Positions 8,276 through 16,719 of a stretch of 64,000 nucleotides of DNA are shown in pieces. How positions within the stretch are numbered: position 1 is the first letter of the stretch; each line of letters opens with the position of its first letter. Origin of the DNA: Thermohahella caldifontis (lineage in GTDB: Bacteria > Pseudomonadota > Gammaproteobacteria > Pseudomonadales > Oleiphilaceae); NCBI RefSeq assembly GCF_041153465.1, contig NZ_CP154858.1:3380747-3444746 (forward strand), given 5' to 3'. Position numbers and translations under genes: made by a program. Under the pieces are notes generated by a model. The model did no database searches, was not told the DNA's origin, and saw only the letters and a program-made list of their open reading frames with translations.

Positions 8276-9799
8276 TCAGTGTGCGCCGGCCGGTCCCTGC
8301 GCCGCCGGTGGCAGCCGGCGTACCCGCCAGATGGCCGGTATCAGCGCCAGGAACAGCAGGGCCAGGCCACGGAAGCCGGTGCTGAACGCATCCAGCTGTC
8401 CCTGGGCGGTCCAGCGCAGATCCGCCAGTCGCAGTGCCCGCTCCGGACTGCCGGTCAGTTCCAGCAGGTGCTGGTAGTACAGTTGCCACCGGGGAGAGGC
8501 GGGATCGCTGTGGGCCACGAAGATCACCCGGTCCATGTCGGTGATGCGGGTCAGAAAGGTGACCAGTACGGCAATCCCCACGGCACCGCCCAGGTTGCGC
8601 ATGAAGGCCATCATGGCGGAGGCCTGGTTGGTGGCACCCGGAGGTAGGCCGCTGAAACCGATGGTTGTCGTGGGGATGAACAGGAACGCCAGACCTGCCG
8701 CCTGCCAGACCCGCAGCCAGACCAGTTGTTCATGGCTGATGGACAGGGTCAGGTTGCCCAGGGTCCAGAGTGCGGCAGCACTGCACAGCAGCCCGGCGGT
8801 AATCAGAGCCCGGAGATCAAGTTTGCTGCTCAGCCGTCCCACAACAGGCATCATCACCATGATGGCCAGTCCTCCCGGTGACAGGACCAGCCCCGCATCC
8901 AGCGCCGTGTAGCCCAGCAGCATCTGCATGAACAGGGGCAGCATGGCCGTGGAGCCCATGAGCACGGCGCCAAGGATGAACATGACCAGATTGGCGAGGG
9001 CGTAGTTGCGGTAACGGAACAGGGACAGGTCAATGATGGGCGCTTCCTGATCCAGTGCCCGGGCAATGTAGTAGCCGGTTGCGACGATGCAGAGGAGGGT
9101 CATGCCCACGATCACATCCGAATTGAACCAGTCTTCCGTCTGGCCACGGTCAAGCACCCACTGCAGGGCACCCAGGCCGGTGGCGATCAGGCCGAAGCCG
9201 ATGTAATCGACCGGTTTGCGTGTGTGGGCTTCCGGTGCATCGTCCGCCGGAAGATAGCGCTTGAGCAGCATGAGCAGAACGAGGCCCACCGGCACGTTGA
9301 TCAGGAAGATCCAGTGCCAGCTGTAAGTATCGGTGATCCAGCCGCCCAGCGTGGGGCCGATGGCCGGTGCCGCCACGACAGCGATGCCATAGATGGCGAA
9401 AGCCATCCCATGTTTGGAGGGCGGGAAAACATCCGCCAGGATGGCCTGGGAAACAGGCTGAAGGGCGCCGCCGGTCAGCCCCTGGATGGTCCGGAAGAGG
9501 ATCAGCGCCTCCAGTGAAGTGGCCGTGCCGCAGGCCAGAGAGGCCACGGTGAACCCCAGGATGCAGGCATTGAAAAAGCGGGTGCGACCGAAGTACTCGG
9601 ACATCCAGCCCGAGACCGGCAGGGCAATGGCATTGGTGATGAGATAGGCCGTCAGGATCCAGGTGGACTCCTCCGGGCTCGCCCCCAGATTGCCGGCAAT
9701 ATGCTGAAGCGAAACATTGGCAATGGAGATGTCGAGCACCTCCATGAACGCAGCCAGCGCAACCAGTGGCGCAATGAACCAGGGATTAGTCCGCGTCAC
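8276..9799 (-). CDS. emrB: EmrB/QacA-type MFS drug:H+ antiporter (DHA2 family, 14 TM)
   Basis: Inner-membrane efflux carrier of about 507 residues. The first helix carries the DHA2 signature FMEVLDISIANVSLQHIAGNL, followed by STWILTAYLITNAIALP, the loop 2-3 motif GWMSEYFGRTRFF and RTIQGLTGGALQPVSQAIL. The GTG at 9799 is chosen because it gives the standard N-terminus (VTRTNPWFIAPLVALAAF) and overlaps emrA by 14 bases. A longer frame to 9877 would lie inside emrA and encode an implausible Trp/Pro-rich leader. With EmrA and an outer-membrane channel encoded elsewhere it should form a tripartite pump. It is probably repressed by the TetR protein encoded divergently. Confidence 0.9.
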   Translation of the reverse strand: MTRTNPWFIAPLVALAAFMEVLDISIANVSLQHIAGNLGASPEESTWILTAYLITNAIALPVSGWMSEYFGRTRFFNACILGFTVASLACGTATSLEALILFRTIQGLTGGALQPVSQAILADVFPPSKHGMAFAIYGIAVVAAPAIGPTLGGWITDTYSWHWIFLINVPVGLVLLMLLKRYLPADDAPEAHTRKPVDYIGFGLIATGLGALQWVLDRGQTEDWFNSDVIVGMTLLCIVATGYYIARALDQEAPIIDLSLFRYRNYALANLVMFILGAVLMGSTAMLPLFMQMLLGYTALDAGLVLSPGGLAIMVMMPVVGRLSSKLDLRALITAGLLCSAAALWTLGNLTLSISHEQLVWLRVWQAAGLAFLFIPTTTIGFSGLPPGATNQASAMMAFMRNLGGAVGIAVLVTFLTRITDMDRVIFVAHSDPASPRWQLYYQHLLELTGSPERALRLADLRWTAQGQLDAFSTGFRGLALLFLALIPAIWRVRRLPPAAQGPAGAH

Positions 9800-10910
9800 G
9801 GCCTGTATCCACCACCACGGTCGCGGACAGGCCGGCGGCCAGCTCCCGCCCTTCCGGTAACGGGGTGTCCAGCTCAATGCGCACCGGCACCCGCTGCACC
9901 ACCTTCACGAAATTGCCACTGGCATTTTCGGGCGGCAATACGCTGAATCGGGCACCGGTTCCCGGCTGAAATGACGCCACCCGGCCGGTCAGCACCTGAT
10001 CCGGCAGGCTGTCCAGCTCGATACGTACGGGTTGCCCCGCTTTCATCCGGGCGAGCTGGGTTTCCTTGAAGTTGGCCTTCAGCCAGGGCTGTCCGCTGAC
10101 CAGTATGGCCACCGGCCTGGTCGGCCCCACCTGGCTGCCCGGATGAACCTCGATATGAGTCACCACGCCGTCTGCCGGGGCCAGAATGCGGGTATGAGAC
10201 AGATCCAGACGCGCACTTTCGACCCGGGCCCGGGCGGCTTCGAGAGTGGCTTGTGCCGCCTTCACCTCGGCCAGGCGCACGGTTTCCAGTGATCGCCGGG
10301 CCAGGACCGCATCCCGATGTGCTTCGGCTTCGGCCACCGCCTGCACCTTGACTTCCACTGCGGCATCCAGTGAAGCAACCTGGGCTTCCAGTGCGGATAC
10401 CCGCGTCTGCGCCTGATCCAGTTGCTGCTGGGAGACCTGCCGCTGGCGTGCCAGCTGGGCGTAACGTTTGGCATCGCGGCGCGCCTGGGCCAGTTCGGTT
10501 TGCAGCTGGGCGCGCTGGGCACGGGTGGCGTTGAGGTCAGCACGAGCCACGGCGATCGCCTGTTCCGCCGTGCGTTCATCCGCGGCCTGCTGTGCCCGGA
10601 ACGCGGCCAGTGCCGCTTCGGCACGGGCCACGCCTGACGCTGCCTCATCACGCGCCGCCTCGGCCTGCTGAACCGCCAGCCGGAAGGGGGCCGGGTCAAT
10701 CTCGGCAATCAGGTCGCCTTCGCTGACCTGGGCATTCTCCGTGACCGCGACCCGGATCAATGGTCCGGCGACCCGGGGTGCCAGCCAGGTGACATCTCGC
10801 TCGATGAAGGCGTCATCGGTTTTTTCTTCATTTTGGTGGAGCCAGACCCATGTCCCCAGGGCCAGGCCGGCAATCAGAAATATCAAAGTGAGCTTGCGGG
10901 TTGCGGTCAT
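9786..10910 (-). CDS. emrA: EmrA/HlyD-type periplasmic adaptor protein
   Basis: Membrane-fusion protein of 374 residues: one N-terminal membrane helix (about 7-25, LTLIFLIAGLALGTWVWL), a lipoyl half-motif (VSEGDLIAEIDPAPF), a long Ala/Arg-rich coiled-coil hairpin (about 80-215), the second lipoyl half (LDLSHTRILAPADGVVTHIEVHPGSQV) and a beta-barrel domain. It links EmrB to an outer-membrane factor. It is the first gene of the emrAB operon, transcribed away from the TetR gene with an inverted-repeat operator in the 69-base gap. Confidence 0.9.
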   Translation of the reverse strand: MTATRKLTLIFLIAGLALGTWVWLHQNEEKTDDAFIERDVTWLAPRVAGPLIRVAVTENAQVSEGDLIAEIDPAPFRLAVQQAEAARDEAASGVARAEAALAAFRAQQAADERTAEQAIAVARADLNATRAQRAQLQTELAQARRDAKRYAQLARQRQVSQQQLDQAQTRVSALEAQVASLDAAVEVKVQAVAEAEAHRDAVLARRSLETVRLAEVKAAQATLEAARARVESARLDLSHTRILAPADGVVTHIEVHPGSQVGPTRPVAILVSGQPWLKANFKETQLARMKAGQPVRIELDSLPDQVLTGRVASFQPGTGARFSVLPPENASGNFVKVVQRVPVRIELDTPLPEGRELAAGLSATVVVDTGRDAD

Positions 10911-10923
10911 GATGTCCTGCTGA

Positions 10924-10952
10924 TTGGAAAACTGAACGGTTCAGTTTAGAAT
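10924..10952 (+). promoter_or_regulatory. Promoter of the TetR regulator gene
   Basis: TTGGAA (10924-10929), 17-base spacer, TAGAAT (10947-10952), 27 bases before the start codon. The spacer is almost entirely occupied by the operator palindrome, predicting autoregulation. Confidence 0.6.
10929..10947. promoter_or_regulatory. Perfect 19-base inverted repeat: TetR-type operator between emrA and the TetR gene
   Basis: AAACTGAAC-G-GTTCAGTTT is a perfect palindrome with 9-base arms around one central base. It sits between the two divergent genes and lies exactly between the TTGGAA (-35) and TAGAAT (-10) boxes of the regulator's own promoter, so a bound repressor would block polymerase. Size and symmetry are typical of TetR operators. 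Confidence 0.8.
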
Positions 10953-10979
10953 CTCCCAAAATGTTCAGGGAGTCAACGC

Positions 10980-11579
10980 ATGCCTGCCGAAAATGCCGCC
11001 CGACGCACACGTATCCTGAATGCCGCCGTGGCCGCCTTCTGCGAGGAGGGGTTCGGACGCACCAGCATGGATCGTGTGGCCCGGCAGGCCGGCGTCTCGA
11101 AAGCCACTCTTTACAAGTATTTCCCTTCCAAACAGGTGCTGTTCGAGGCCGTGGTGTCGGCGGTCAGTGCACAGTTCGTGGCACGGGTCGTCACCCCGGA
11201 ACGCCTGACCCAACCGCTGGCCGAAGCACTGGAGCAGATCGCGCTGGATTTCCTCGGCACTCTGCTGGCACGTGACAATCTGGCCGCGGTCCGGCTGATC
11301 ATCGGTGAAGTGCAGTCCAACCCGGATATCGGGCGACTCTTCTATCGTGCCGGGCCGGAGCAGGCGCTCAGGGCGGTCAGCCGGTTTTTCCGGTCCCGTC
11401 AGGAGGCAGGGGAACTGCCCGGCGATGATCCGGACTTTCTGGCCCGCCAGTTTGTTGCGGCCTTTCGGGGAGACATCTACTGGCAGGCCCTGTTGGGTCT
11501 GGACATGGATGCGCCGGCCAGGGCGGCCCACGTCAGGCGGGCTGTGGTGCTGTTTCTTCGCGGACTTGGTGTCGTCTGA
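10980..11579 (+). CDS. TetR/AcrR family transcriptional repressor
   Basis: Cytoplasmic repressor of 199 residues. The N-terminal helix-turn-helix (about 10-57) reads RILNAAVAAFCEEGFGRTSM then DRVARQAGVSKATLYKYFPS and KQVLFEAV, a canonical TetR fold. The C-terminal ligand-binding part resembles the AefR-like TetR_C type (LTQPLAEALEQIALDFLGTLL, FYRAGPEQALRAVSRFF). Divergent from emrAB with a palindromic operator in between, it is very likely the local repressor, released by a pump substrate. Its 3' end overlaps the convergent PAP2 gene by 47 bases. Confidence 0.9.
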   Translation: MPAENAARRTRILNAAVAAFCEEGFGRTSMDRVARQAGVSKATLYKYFPSKQVLFEAVVSAVSAQFVARVVTPERLTQPLAEALEQIALDFLGTLLARDNLAAVRLIIGEVQSNPDIGRLFYRAGPEQALRAVSRFFRSRQEAGELPGDDPDFLARQFVAAFRGDIYWQALLGLDMDAPARAAHVRRAVVLFLRGLGVV

Positions 11580-12225
11580 AAAACCACCAGGCCAGCAGCG
11601 CTGCACTCAGCCAGCAGATGGCGGCGGTGGTGAGATCATGGCTCAGGAAATGGGCGCCGCGGATTTGCTGATCCACCCCGAGCGTTCCACCCAGAATGAC
11701 CGGCACCAGCAAACCGGCCCTTGTCATCGACGGCCGCAGGTATCGGGCAAAAAAATACAGGCTGAAGAATCCGTATCCGGCACTGGCATGCCCTGCCGGG
11801 AAGGCATGCCCCACAGGCAGTCCCGCCGGCACCGGATCGAACAGCCGAAGATGAGGCAGGTTGCCTCCGAATTCACGGATGACCCAGGGCGTATACAGGT
11901 GAGTCATGGATTTGAGTACGGAGACCACGACGGGACCTGCCAGCGAGGCCACCAGCAGATAGCCCAGGGGGCGTCGCCAGGCCCGCAGTCCGGGGCGGAT
12001 GAAAGTCAGCACCCAGGCCAGGAGCATGAGGACGGCAATCAGCACGATTGTCTTGCGTGCCCCGGCATGCAATACCGTGCTGGTCAGCCAGGTGTCCCGC
12101 CAGGGCCACTGGTGTGCCGAAGCATCGTAAAAATGGCCGGCCAGCCAGAGATCCAGGCCGCTGTACTGTGACGCCACGGCCAGCGCAAAGAGCAACGCGG
12201 CAATTCCGATATCCCTGCTGATCAC
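11533..12225 (-). CDS. PAP2-family membrane phosphatase
   Basis: Integral membrane protein of 230 residues with about six hydrophobic helices. The PAP2 catalytic blocks are present in order: a K-T-HLYTPWVIREFGG segment in the place of the KxxxxxxRP motif, GHAFPAGHASAGYGFFSLYF (PSGH motif as PAGH) and QQIRGAHFLSHDLTTAA (SRxxxxxHxxxD motif with Arg, His and Asp conserved). Members dephosphorylate undecaprenyl pyrophosphate, lipid A or phosphatidate. The start is a GTG (12225) after GGGGGA. It stands alone; the substrate is unknown. Confidence 0.82.
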   Translation of the reverse strand: MISRDIGIAALLFALAVASQYSGLDLWLAGHFYDASAHQWPWRDTWLTSTVLHAGARKTIVLIAVLMLLAWVLTFIRPGLRAWRRPLGYLLVASLAGPVVVSVLKSMTHLYTPWVIREFGGNLPHLRLFDPVPAGLPVGHAFPAGHASAGYGFFSLYFFARYLRPSMTRAGLLVPVILGGTLGVDQQIRGAHFLSHDLTTAAICWLSAALLAWWFFRRHQVREETAPQPA

Positions 12226-12315
12226 GATTCCCCCGAAATCCGTACCGTCAGATGAGCTGGCCGAAAGTCTATCCGGGGCAACTTAACGCTGCCTTAAGGC
12301 CTGACCCGGCACCTG

Positions 12316-13206
12316 TCAACTCCCCACTGATCTGCACAGCGACATCCAGTGTTCCAGACCCGGAGAACGGTACTTCTGGCGATGCAGAATGAAGTAAAGC
12401 TCGCGTTTCAGGTCGCGTCCCGGCGTGCTGAGCGGGATCAGTGAGCCGCGTGCAAAGGCATCTTCCAGTGTCAGGCGGGACAGGCAGCTGATCCCCAGGT
12501 TGGCCTCCACCGCGCGCTTGATGGCTTCCGTATGCTGCAACTCCAGCACGATGTTCAGCTCCGGAAGCAGGCCGTGCATGGCATGCTCGAAAGCCTGACG
12601 GGTGCCGGAGCCCGGTTCGCGCATGATCCAGCGGGCGCTGCGCAGATCCGCATCCGTGAGTTCGGGGCGCGAGGCAAAGGGGTGGGAGGGAGAGCAGAAG
12701 ACGACCAGTTCATCCGGCCGCCAGGGGATGACCTCCAGCTCCGGCTCATTCAGTTCGCCCTCCACCATCCCCATGTCCAGCTCGAAGTCCAGCACCTGCC
12801 GGGCGATCTCCCGGGTGTTGGCGACGGTCAGTCCAACCTGAAGGGGGGTGCGTTCCTGTTGCATGGAGGCCAGGATGCGTATGGCCAGGTAATTGCCGAT
12901 GGACAGGGTGGCCCCCACCTTCAGCGGGCCGCCTTCCGCATGCTGACGCAGCGTCTGATCCAAGGCCCCCGCCTGATCCAGGACAGACTGGGCCAGCGCA
13001 CGAACCCGGCGCCCTTGTTCGTTGAGCACCAGGCGTTTGCCGTTGCGGTCAAACAGACGCACGCCGTAGGCACTTTCCAGTTCCTTGAGCGCAGAGCTGG
13101 CGGCCGACTGGGACAGCCCCACGACCTCGGCCGCTCGCGAGATGTTCTGATGACGGGCCGCTTCCACAAATACCTGAAGCTGTCGGAGGGTATACCTGAT
13201 ATTCAT
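12316..13206 (-). CDS. finR: LysR-family regulator FinR-like, divergent from fpr
   Basis: LysR regulator of 296 residues: winged helix at about 4-65 (LRQLQVFVEAARHQNISRAA, EVVGLSQSAASSALKELE) and a periplasmic-binding-fold effector domain with VGATLSIGNYLAIRIL and WIMREPGSGTRQAFEHAM. In Pseudomonas a LysR protein named FinR is divergent from fpr and needed for its induction by superoxide-generating agents; the arrangement here is the same, with an 89-base AT-rich gap. The symbol is given on that synteny. The effector domain also resembles CysB/CbbR-like proteins, so the regulon could be wider. Confidence 0.8.
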   Translation of the reverse strand: MNIRYTLRQLQVFVEAARHQNISRAAEVVGLSQSAASSALKELESAYGVRLFDRNGKRLVLNEQGRRVRALAQSVLDQAGALDQTLRQHAEGGPLKVGATLSIGNYLAIRILASMQQERTPLQVGLTVANTREIARQVLDFELDMGMVEGELNEPELEVIPWRPDELVVFCSPSHPFASRPELTDADLRSARWIMREPGSGTRQAFEHAMHGLLPELNIVLELQHTEAIKRAVEANLGISCLSRLTLEDAFARGSLIPLSTPGRDLKRELYFILHRQKYRSPGLEHWMSLCRSVGS

Positions 13207-13217
13207 AAAATCGATTA

Positions 13218-13234
13218 GATATACATTTAATATC
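13218..13234. promoter_or_regulatory. Candidate LysR (FinR) box in the finR-fpr gap
   Basis: GATAT-N7-ATATC, an inverted repeat that includes the LysR consensus T-N11-A (T13220, A13232). It begins 12 bases upstream of the regulator start codon and about 60 bases upstream of fpr, suitable for autoregulation and activation of fpr. Confidence 0.5.
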
Positions 13235-13295
13235 CATTTTACAGGATTTATCGGCGGTCATACACTGGTTTCATACTGAAATCCGGAGGTCACAC

Positions 13296-14069
13296 ATGGC
13301 AGGTTTTCTGACCGAAACCGTAACGCACGTTCATCATTGGAATGAGACACTGTTCAGTTTTCGCACCACACGCAATCAGAGACTGCGATTCCGCAATGGC
13401 CAGTTCGTGATGATCGGGCTGGAAACCGAGGCACGCCCCATCATGCGGGCCTACAGTATCGCCAGTGCCAACTATGAAGAAGAAATGGAGTTCTTCAGCA
13501 TCAAGGTGCCCGACGGTGCGCTGACCTCGCGCCTCCAGCAGATCCGGCCGGGAGATCAGATTCTGGTCAGCCGCAAGCCGACCGGTACCCTGCTGGTGGA
13601 CGATCTGCTCCCCGGCCGCAACCTGTACCTGCTCAGCACCGGCACCGGACTGGCGCCCTTCATGAGCATCATCAAGGATCCGGACGTCTATGAGCGTTAT
13701 GACCGCATCATCCTGACCCATGGGGTGCGCTACGTCTCCGAGCTGGCGTACAGGGATACCATCCAGCGGGAGCTGCCCGAAAATCCTTGGTTCGGCGAGC
13801 AGGTGCGGGAGAAGCTGGTGTACTACCCCACGGTGACACGGGAAGCCTTCGAGCGGACCGGGCGTCTGACGCACCTGTTCACCACGGGGCAGATGTTCCA
13901 TGAACTCGGATTGCCGGAACCCAGCCCCGAGCATGACCGCTTCATGATCTGCGGCAGTCCGTCCATGCTGCGGGATTTTGTCGATATTCTTGACGCGCGC
14001 GACTTCCGCATGACCCAGCAAGGTGAACTCGGGCACTACGTGATAGAGCGTGCGTTCGTGGAGAGCTGA
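13296..14069 (+). CDS. fpr: Ferredoxin(flavodoxin)-NADP+ reductase
   Basis: FAD enzyme of 257 residues that moves electrons between NADPH and ferredoxin/flavodoxin, supplying Fe-S repair and oxidative-stress enzymes. The FAD-binding half shows MRAYSIASANYEEEMEFFSI (RxYS motif) and the NADP half LLSTGTGLAPFMSIIKDP, with HGVRYVSELAY and FMICGSPSML downstream. It ends with the bacterial type-I tail HYVIERAFVES. Length matches P. aeruginosa Fpr (258). A strong GGAGG lies before the ATG. It is divergent from finR and followed by two strong hairpins. Confidence 0.93.
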   Translation: MAGFLTETVTHVHHWNETLFSFRTTRNQRLRFRNGQFVMIGLETEARPIMRAYSIASANYEEEMEFFSIKVPDGALTSRLQQIRPGDQILVSRKPTGTLLVDDLLPGRNLYLLSTGTGLAPFMSIIKDPDVYERYDRIILTHGVRYVSELAYRDTIQRELPENPWFGEQVREKLVYYPTVTREAFERTGRLTHLFTTGQMFHELGLPEPSPEHDRFMICGSPSMLRDFVDILDARDFRMTQQGELGHYVIERAFVES

Positions 14070-14087
14070 GTTGCGCATGGTATGAGT

Positions 14088-14129
14088 CCCGGGCCGGATT
14101 GCCCGGGGCGGGTGACCGGAAAGGTCACC
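14088..14129 (+). terminator. Two consecutive hairpins downstream of fpr
   Basis: CCCGGGC (14088-14094), 6-base loop, GCCCGGG (14101-14107), then four bases later GGTGACC (14111-14117), GGAAA loop, GGTCACC (14123-14129). Both stems are perfect 7-mers but there is no run of T, so they may terminate weakly or protect the fpr mRNA 3' end. Confidence 0.5.
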
Positions 14130-14210
14130 GGCTTTGAACGGAAAAATCATTGGCGCCCGGCCTGCGAGTTGTCAGACTGAAGAAAATGACAACAACATGC
14201 CGAGGTGACC

Positions 14211-15346
14211 ATGATTCCCAGAACCCTGTTTGATGCCGACCACGAAGGATTCCGAGACGCGTTCCGCAAGTTCCTGGAGCAGGAGGCGGTTCCCTATCAC
14301 GATCAGTGGGAAGAAGCCGGGCAGGTCAGCCGGGCACTCTGGGAGAAGGCCGGGGAAATGGGTTTCCTGTGCCCGACTCTGCCGGAACAATATGGCGGGG
14401 CGGGTGCCGATTTCCGCTTTTCAGCCGTCATCATCGAAGAACTGGCCCGTCTTGGCCTTTCCGGTGTCGGGTTTGCGCTGCACTCGGACATTGTTGCACC
14501 CTATATCCTCCATTATGGCAGCGAGGAACTGAAGGCCCGCTATCTGCCGAAGCTTGCCCGCGGCGAGATGATCGGGGCCATCGCCATGACCGAGCCCGGA
14601 GCAGGTTCCGACCTGCAGGGCGTCAAGACCACCGCACTGCCTGACGGGGATCACTACGTACTCAACGGCTCCAAGACCTTCATTACCAATGGCCAGATGG
14701 CGGATCTGGTCATCGTCGTGGCCAAGACCAAGCCGGGGAGGGCGCAAAGGGCATCACCCTTTTTGTTGTGGAGTCAGGCTGGGAAGGCTTCTCGAAGGGA
14801 CGCAATCTCAAGAAGGTGGGTCTGAAGGCTCAGGATACTTCGGAACTGTTTTTCCAGGATGTGCGCATACCGAAGGACAACCTGCTGGGCGCGGAAGGGC
14901 AGGGTTTCATTCAGCTCATGCAGGAACTGCCCCAGGAACGCCTCCTGGTCGGCATCACCGCCATGGCCGCCTGTGAAGCCGCACTGGAGTGGACCATCGC
15001 CTATTGCAAGGAGCGCAAGGCTTTCGGCAAACCCATCATGGCCTTCCAGAATACCCGCTTCAAGCTGGCGGAACTGAAATCGGAAATCACGGCAGGCAGA
15101 GTCTTTCTCGACCGCTGTCTGGAACTGCATCTGAACGGCAAGCTGGACGTGCCGACCGCCGCCATGCTCAAGCAGTGGACCACGGACCTGCAGTGTCGGG
15201 TCATGGACGAATGTGTCCAGCTTCACGGAGGATACGGATACATGTGGGAGTACCCGATTGCCCGGGCCTGGGCCGATTCCCGCGTCCAGCGCATTTATGC
15301 CGGCACCAATGAAATCATGAAGGAAATTGTCGCCCGCTCGCTCTGA
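14211..15346 (+). pseudogene. Acyl-CoA dehydrogenase gene with a one-base deletion (frameshift near 14738)
   Basis: The two frames together encode a typical FAD-dependent acyl-CoA dehydrogenase (378 residues if repaired), which introduces the trans-2 double bond in beta-oxidation or amino-acid breakdown. The N-terminal frame (14211 to about 14737) has MGFLCPTLPEQYGGAGADF and the FAD/substrate motif GAIAMTEPGAGSDLQGVKTT. The second frame (from about 14738) resumes at EGAKGITLFVVESGW and continues through RVMDECVQLHGGYGYMWEYP to IYAGTNEIMKEIVARSL. Restoring one base in the GGGG run at 14735-14738 joins them perfectly (TKPG then EGAKGITLF). Uncorrected, translation stops at 14825 and loses the helical C-terminal domain. 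Only one break is seen and the rest is intact, so it is either a very recent mutation or a sequencing error. Confidence 0.85.
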
Positions 15347-15358
15347 GCCGGCTGATCG

Positions 15359-15396
15359 CGGGCACAACCGGGCCGGGTGGCCCGGCTCCGTGCCCG
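15359..15396 (+). terminator. Compound stem-loop after the acyl-CoA dehydrogenase gene
   Basis: Outer stem CGGGCAC (15359-15365) with GTGCCCG (15390-15396), inner stem CCGGGCC (15368-15374) with GGCCCGG (15379-15385) around a GGGT loop. It is a very stable structure in the intergenic gap, without a following T run. It probably acts as a terminator or mRNA 3'-end stabiliser. Confidence 0.55.
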
Positions 15397-15469
15397 TAAC
15401 GACTGCCGGGTGGTCAAAATCCGGCAGGTGCAGTACACTGGCCCTGTCAACCAGACAGGGGTAAAGGGA

Positions 15470-16719
15470 ATGAAGGATTCGGGTGCCCTCACTGTGCCGG
15501 TGTACGAGCGCATGAAGCGGTTTGCCGCACTGGCGCGCCTTTCCGATGAGCAGCGTGTGGTCCTCTCTGCCAGGGCAGAATTCCGGCGCTACCCCCGGGC
15601 AGCCTCATTCTCAAGCGTGGCAGTCAGGACGCCTGGGACTATTTCCTGTGGGAGGGCCGGATCCGGCTGCGCGCCCAGGACGGCCGTGAGATTCATCTGA
15701 ACCCCGATTCTCCCTCTGCCGCCCAGGCCATTGCCCATCTGCAACCCCGTCAGTACGACGTACTCTCGGACACGGAAGTGGTCATGCTGGTGGTGGAGCA
15801 GGCAACACTGAACCAGATGATCCGGGAGGCGCCCCGTCAGGGCTACGGTGTTTCGGACATCCGGGCTGATGATGACCCGGCCTATGCCCTGATCGCCGCC
15901 ATTCAGGAAGCGCTGAAGCAGAACAGTCTGCGCCTGCCGAGCCTGCCGGACATGGCCTTCATGATCCGTCAGGCAGCCGACCGGCCGGACTGCTCGGTGG
16001 ATGACCTGGTTCAGCTGATCACCCGCGATCCGGCCATGACGGCCAAGCTCATTCACGTGGCCAACAGCCCATTGTTTCGCGGGTTCCGGGAGATCGAAAG
16101 CTGCAAGGATGCGGTGATCCGTCTGGGACTGGAGGCGACCCGTCAGCTGGTGACCATCTATGCGCTTCGGGAGCTGTTCTCGACGCGCCACGCAGCCTTG
16201 CGCCAGCGCATGCAAAGGCTCTGGGAGCATAGCATCCAGATTGCAGCGCTTTCCGGCGTGCTGGCCAACATGACGCCCGGCCTGAGCCGTGAACGCGCGG
16301 TGCTGGCCGGCATTCTGCACGACATCGGCGCCATCCCCGCCATTCTCTTTGCGGAAGATCAGCCGCAGCTGGTCAGCAACCCGGAACTGCTCGAGCGCCT
16401 CATCTCGGAAACCCAGGCCGATATTGGCGCGGCGCTTCTCCAGCACTGGCAGTTTGCCGGCGACCTCATCGAGGTGGTGACGCACGCGGAAGACTGGCAG
16501 TGGGAAAGCGGACAGGATCAGGCCACCTATGCGGATGTGGTCATCATCGCCCAGATGCATCAGGCCGTCCGCGAACACCGGATTGGCCTGCCGCCCATGG
16601 ACCAGGTGCCGGCTTTCCGCAAACTGGCCTTGGGCGAACTCACACCCGAGCGCAGCCTGCAGGTGCTGCACATGGCGGAAGACGATATTCAGCAACTCAA
16701 GCGGACACTCACTGCATGA
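15470..16719 (+). pseudogene. HDOD-domain signalling protein gene with a one-base deletion in a C run (15592-15596)
   Basis: Repaired, the gene encodes about 416 residues: an N-terminal cyclic-nucleotide-binding-like beta-roll domain (YPPGSLILKRGSQDAWDYFL then WEGRIRLRAQDGREI) and a C-terminal HDOD domain (about 140-400) with LPSLPDMAFMIRQAADRPDC, PAMTAKLIHVANSPLFRG and AVLAGILHDIGAIPAILFAE. The HD-like pair is HDIGAIP. The first frame (ATG 15470) ends at 15700; the second frame is open across the break. One extra C in the CCCCC run restores YPPGSLIL. As it stands, only the HDOD half could be made, for instance from the ATG at 15778. HDOD proteins serve in signalling and stress responses. The stop overlaps the next start by ATGA. 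Confidence 0.82.

Noticed and set aside
14733..15600. Programmed frameshifting or phase variation at the G4 and C5 runs
   Set aside because: The runs are too short for slip-strand phase variation, and no slippery heptamer, downstream pseudoknot or family precedent is seen; plain deletion or sequencing error is simpler.
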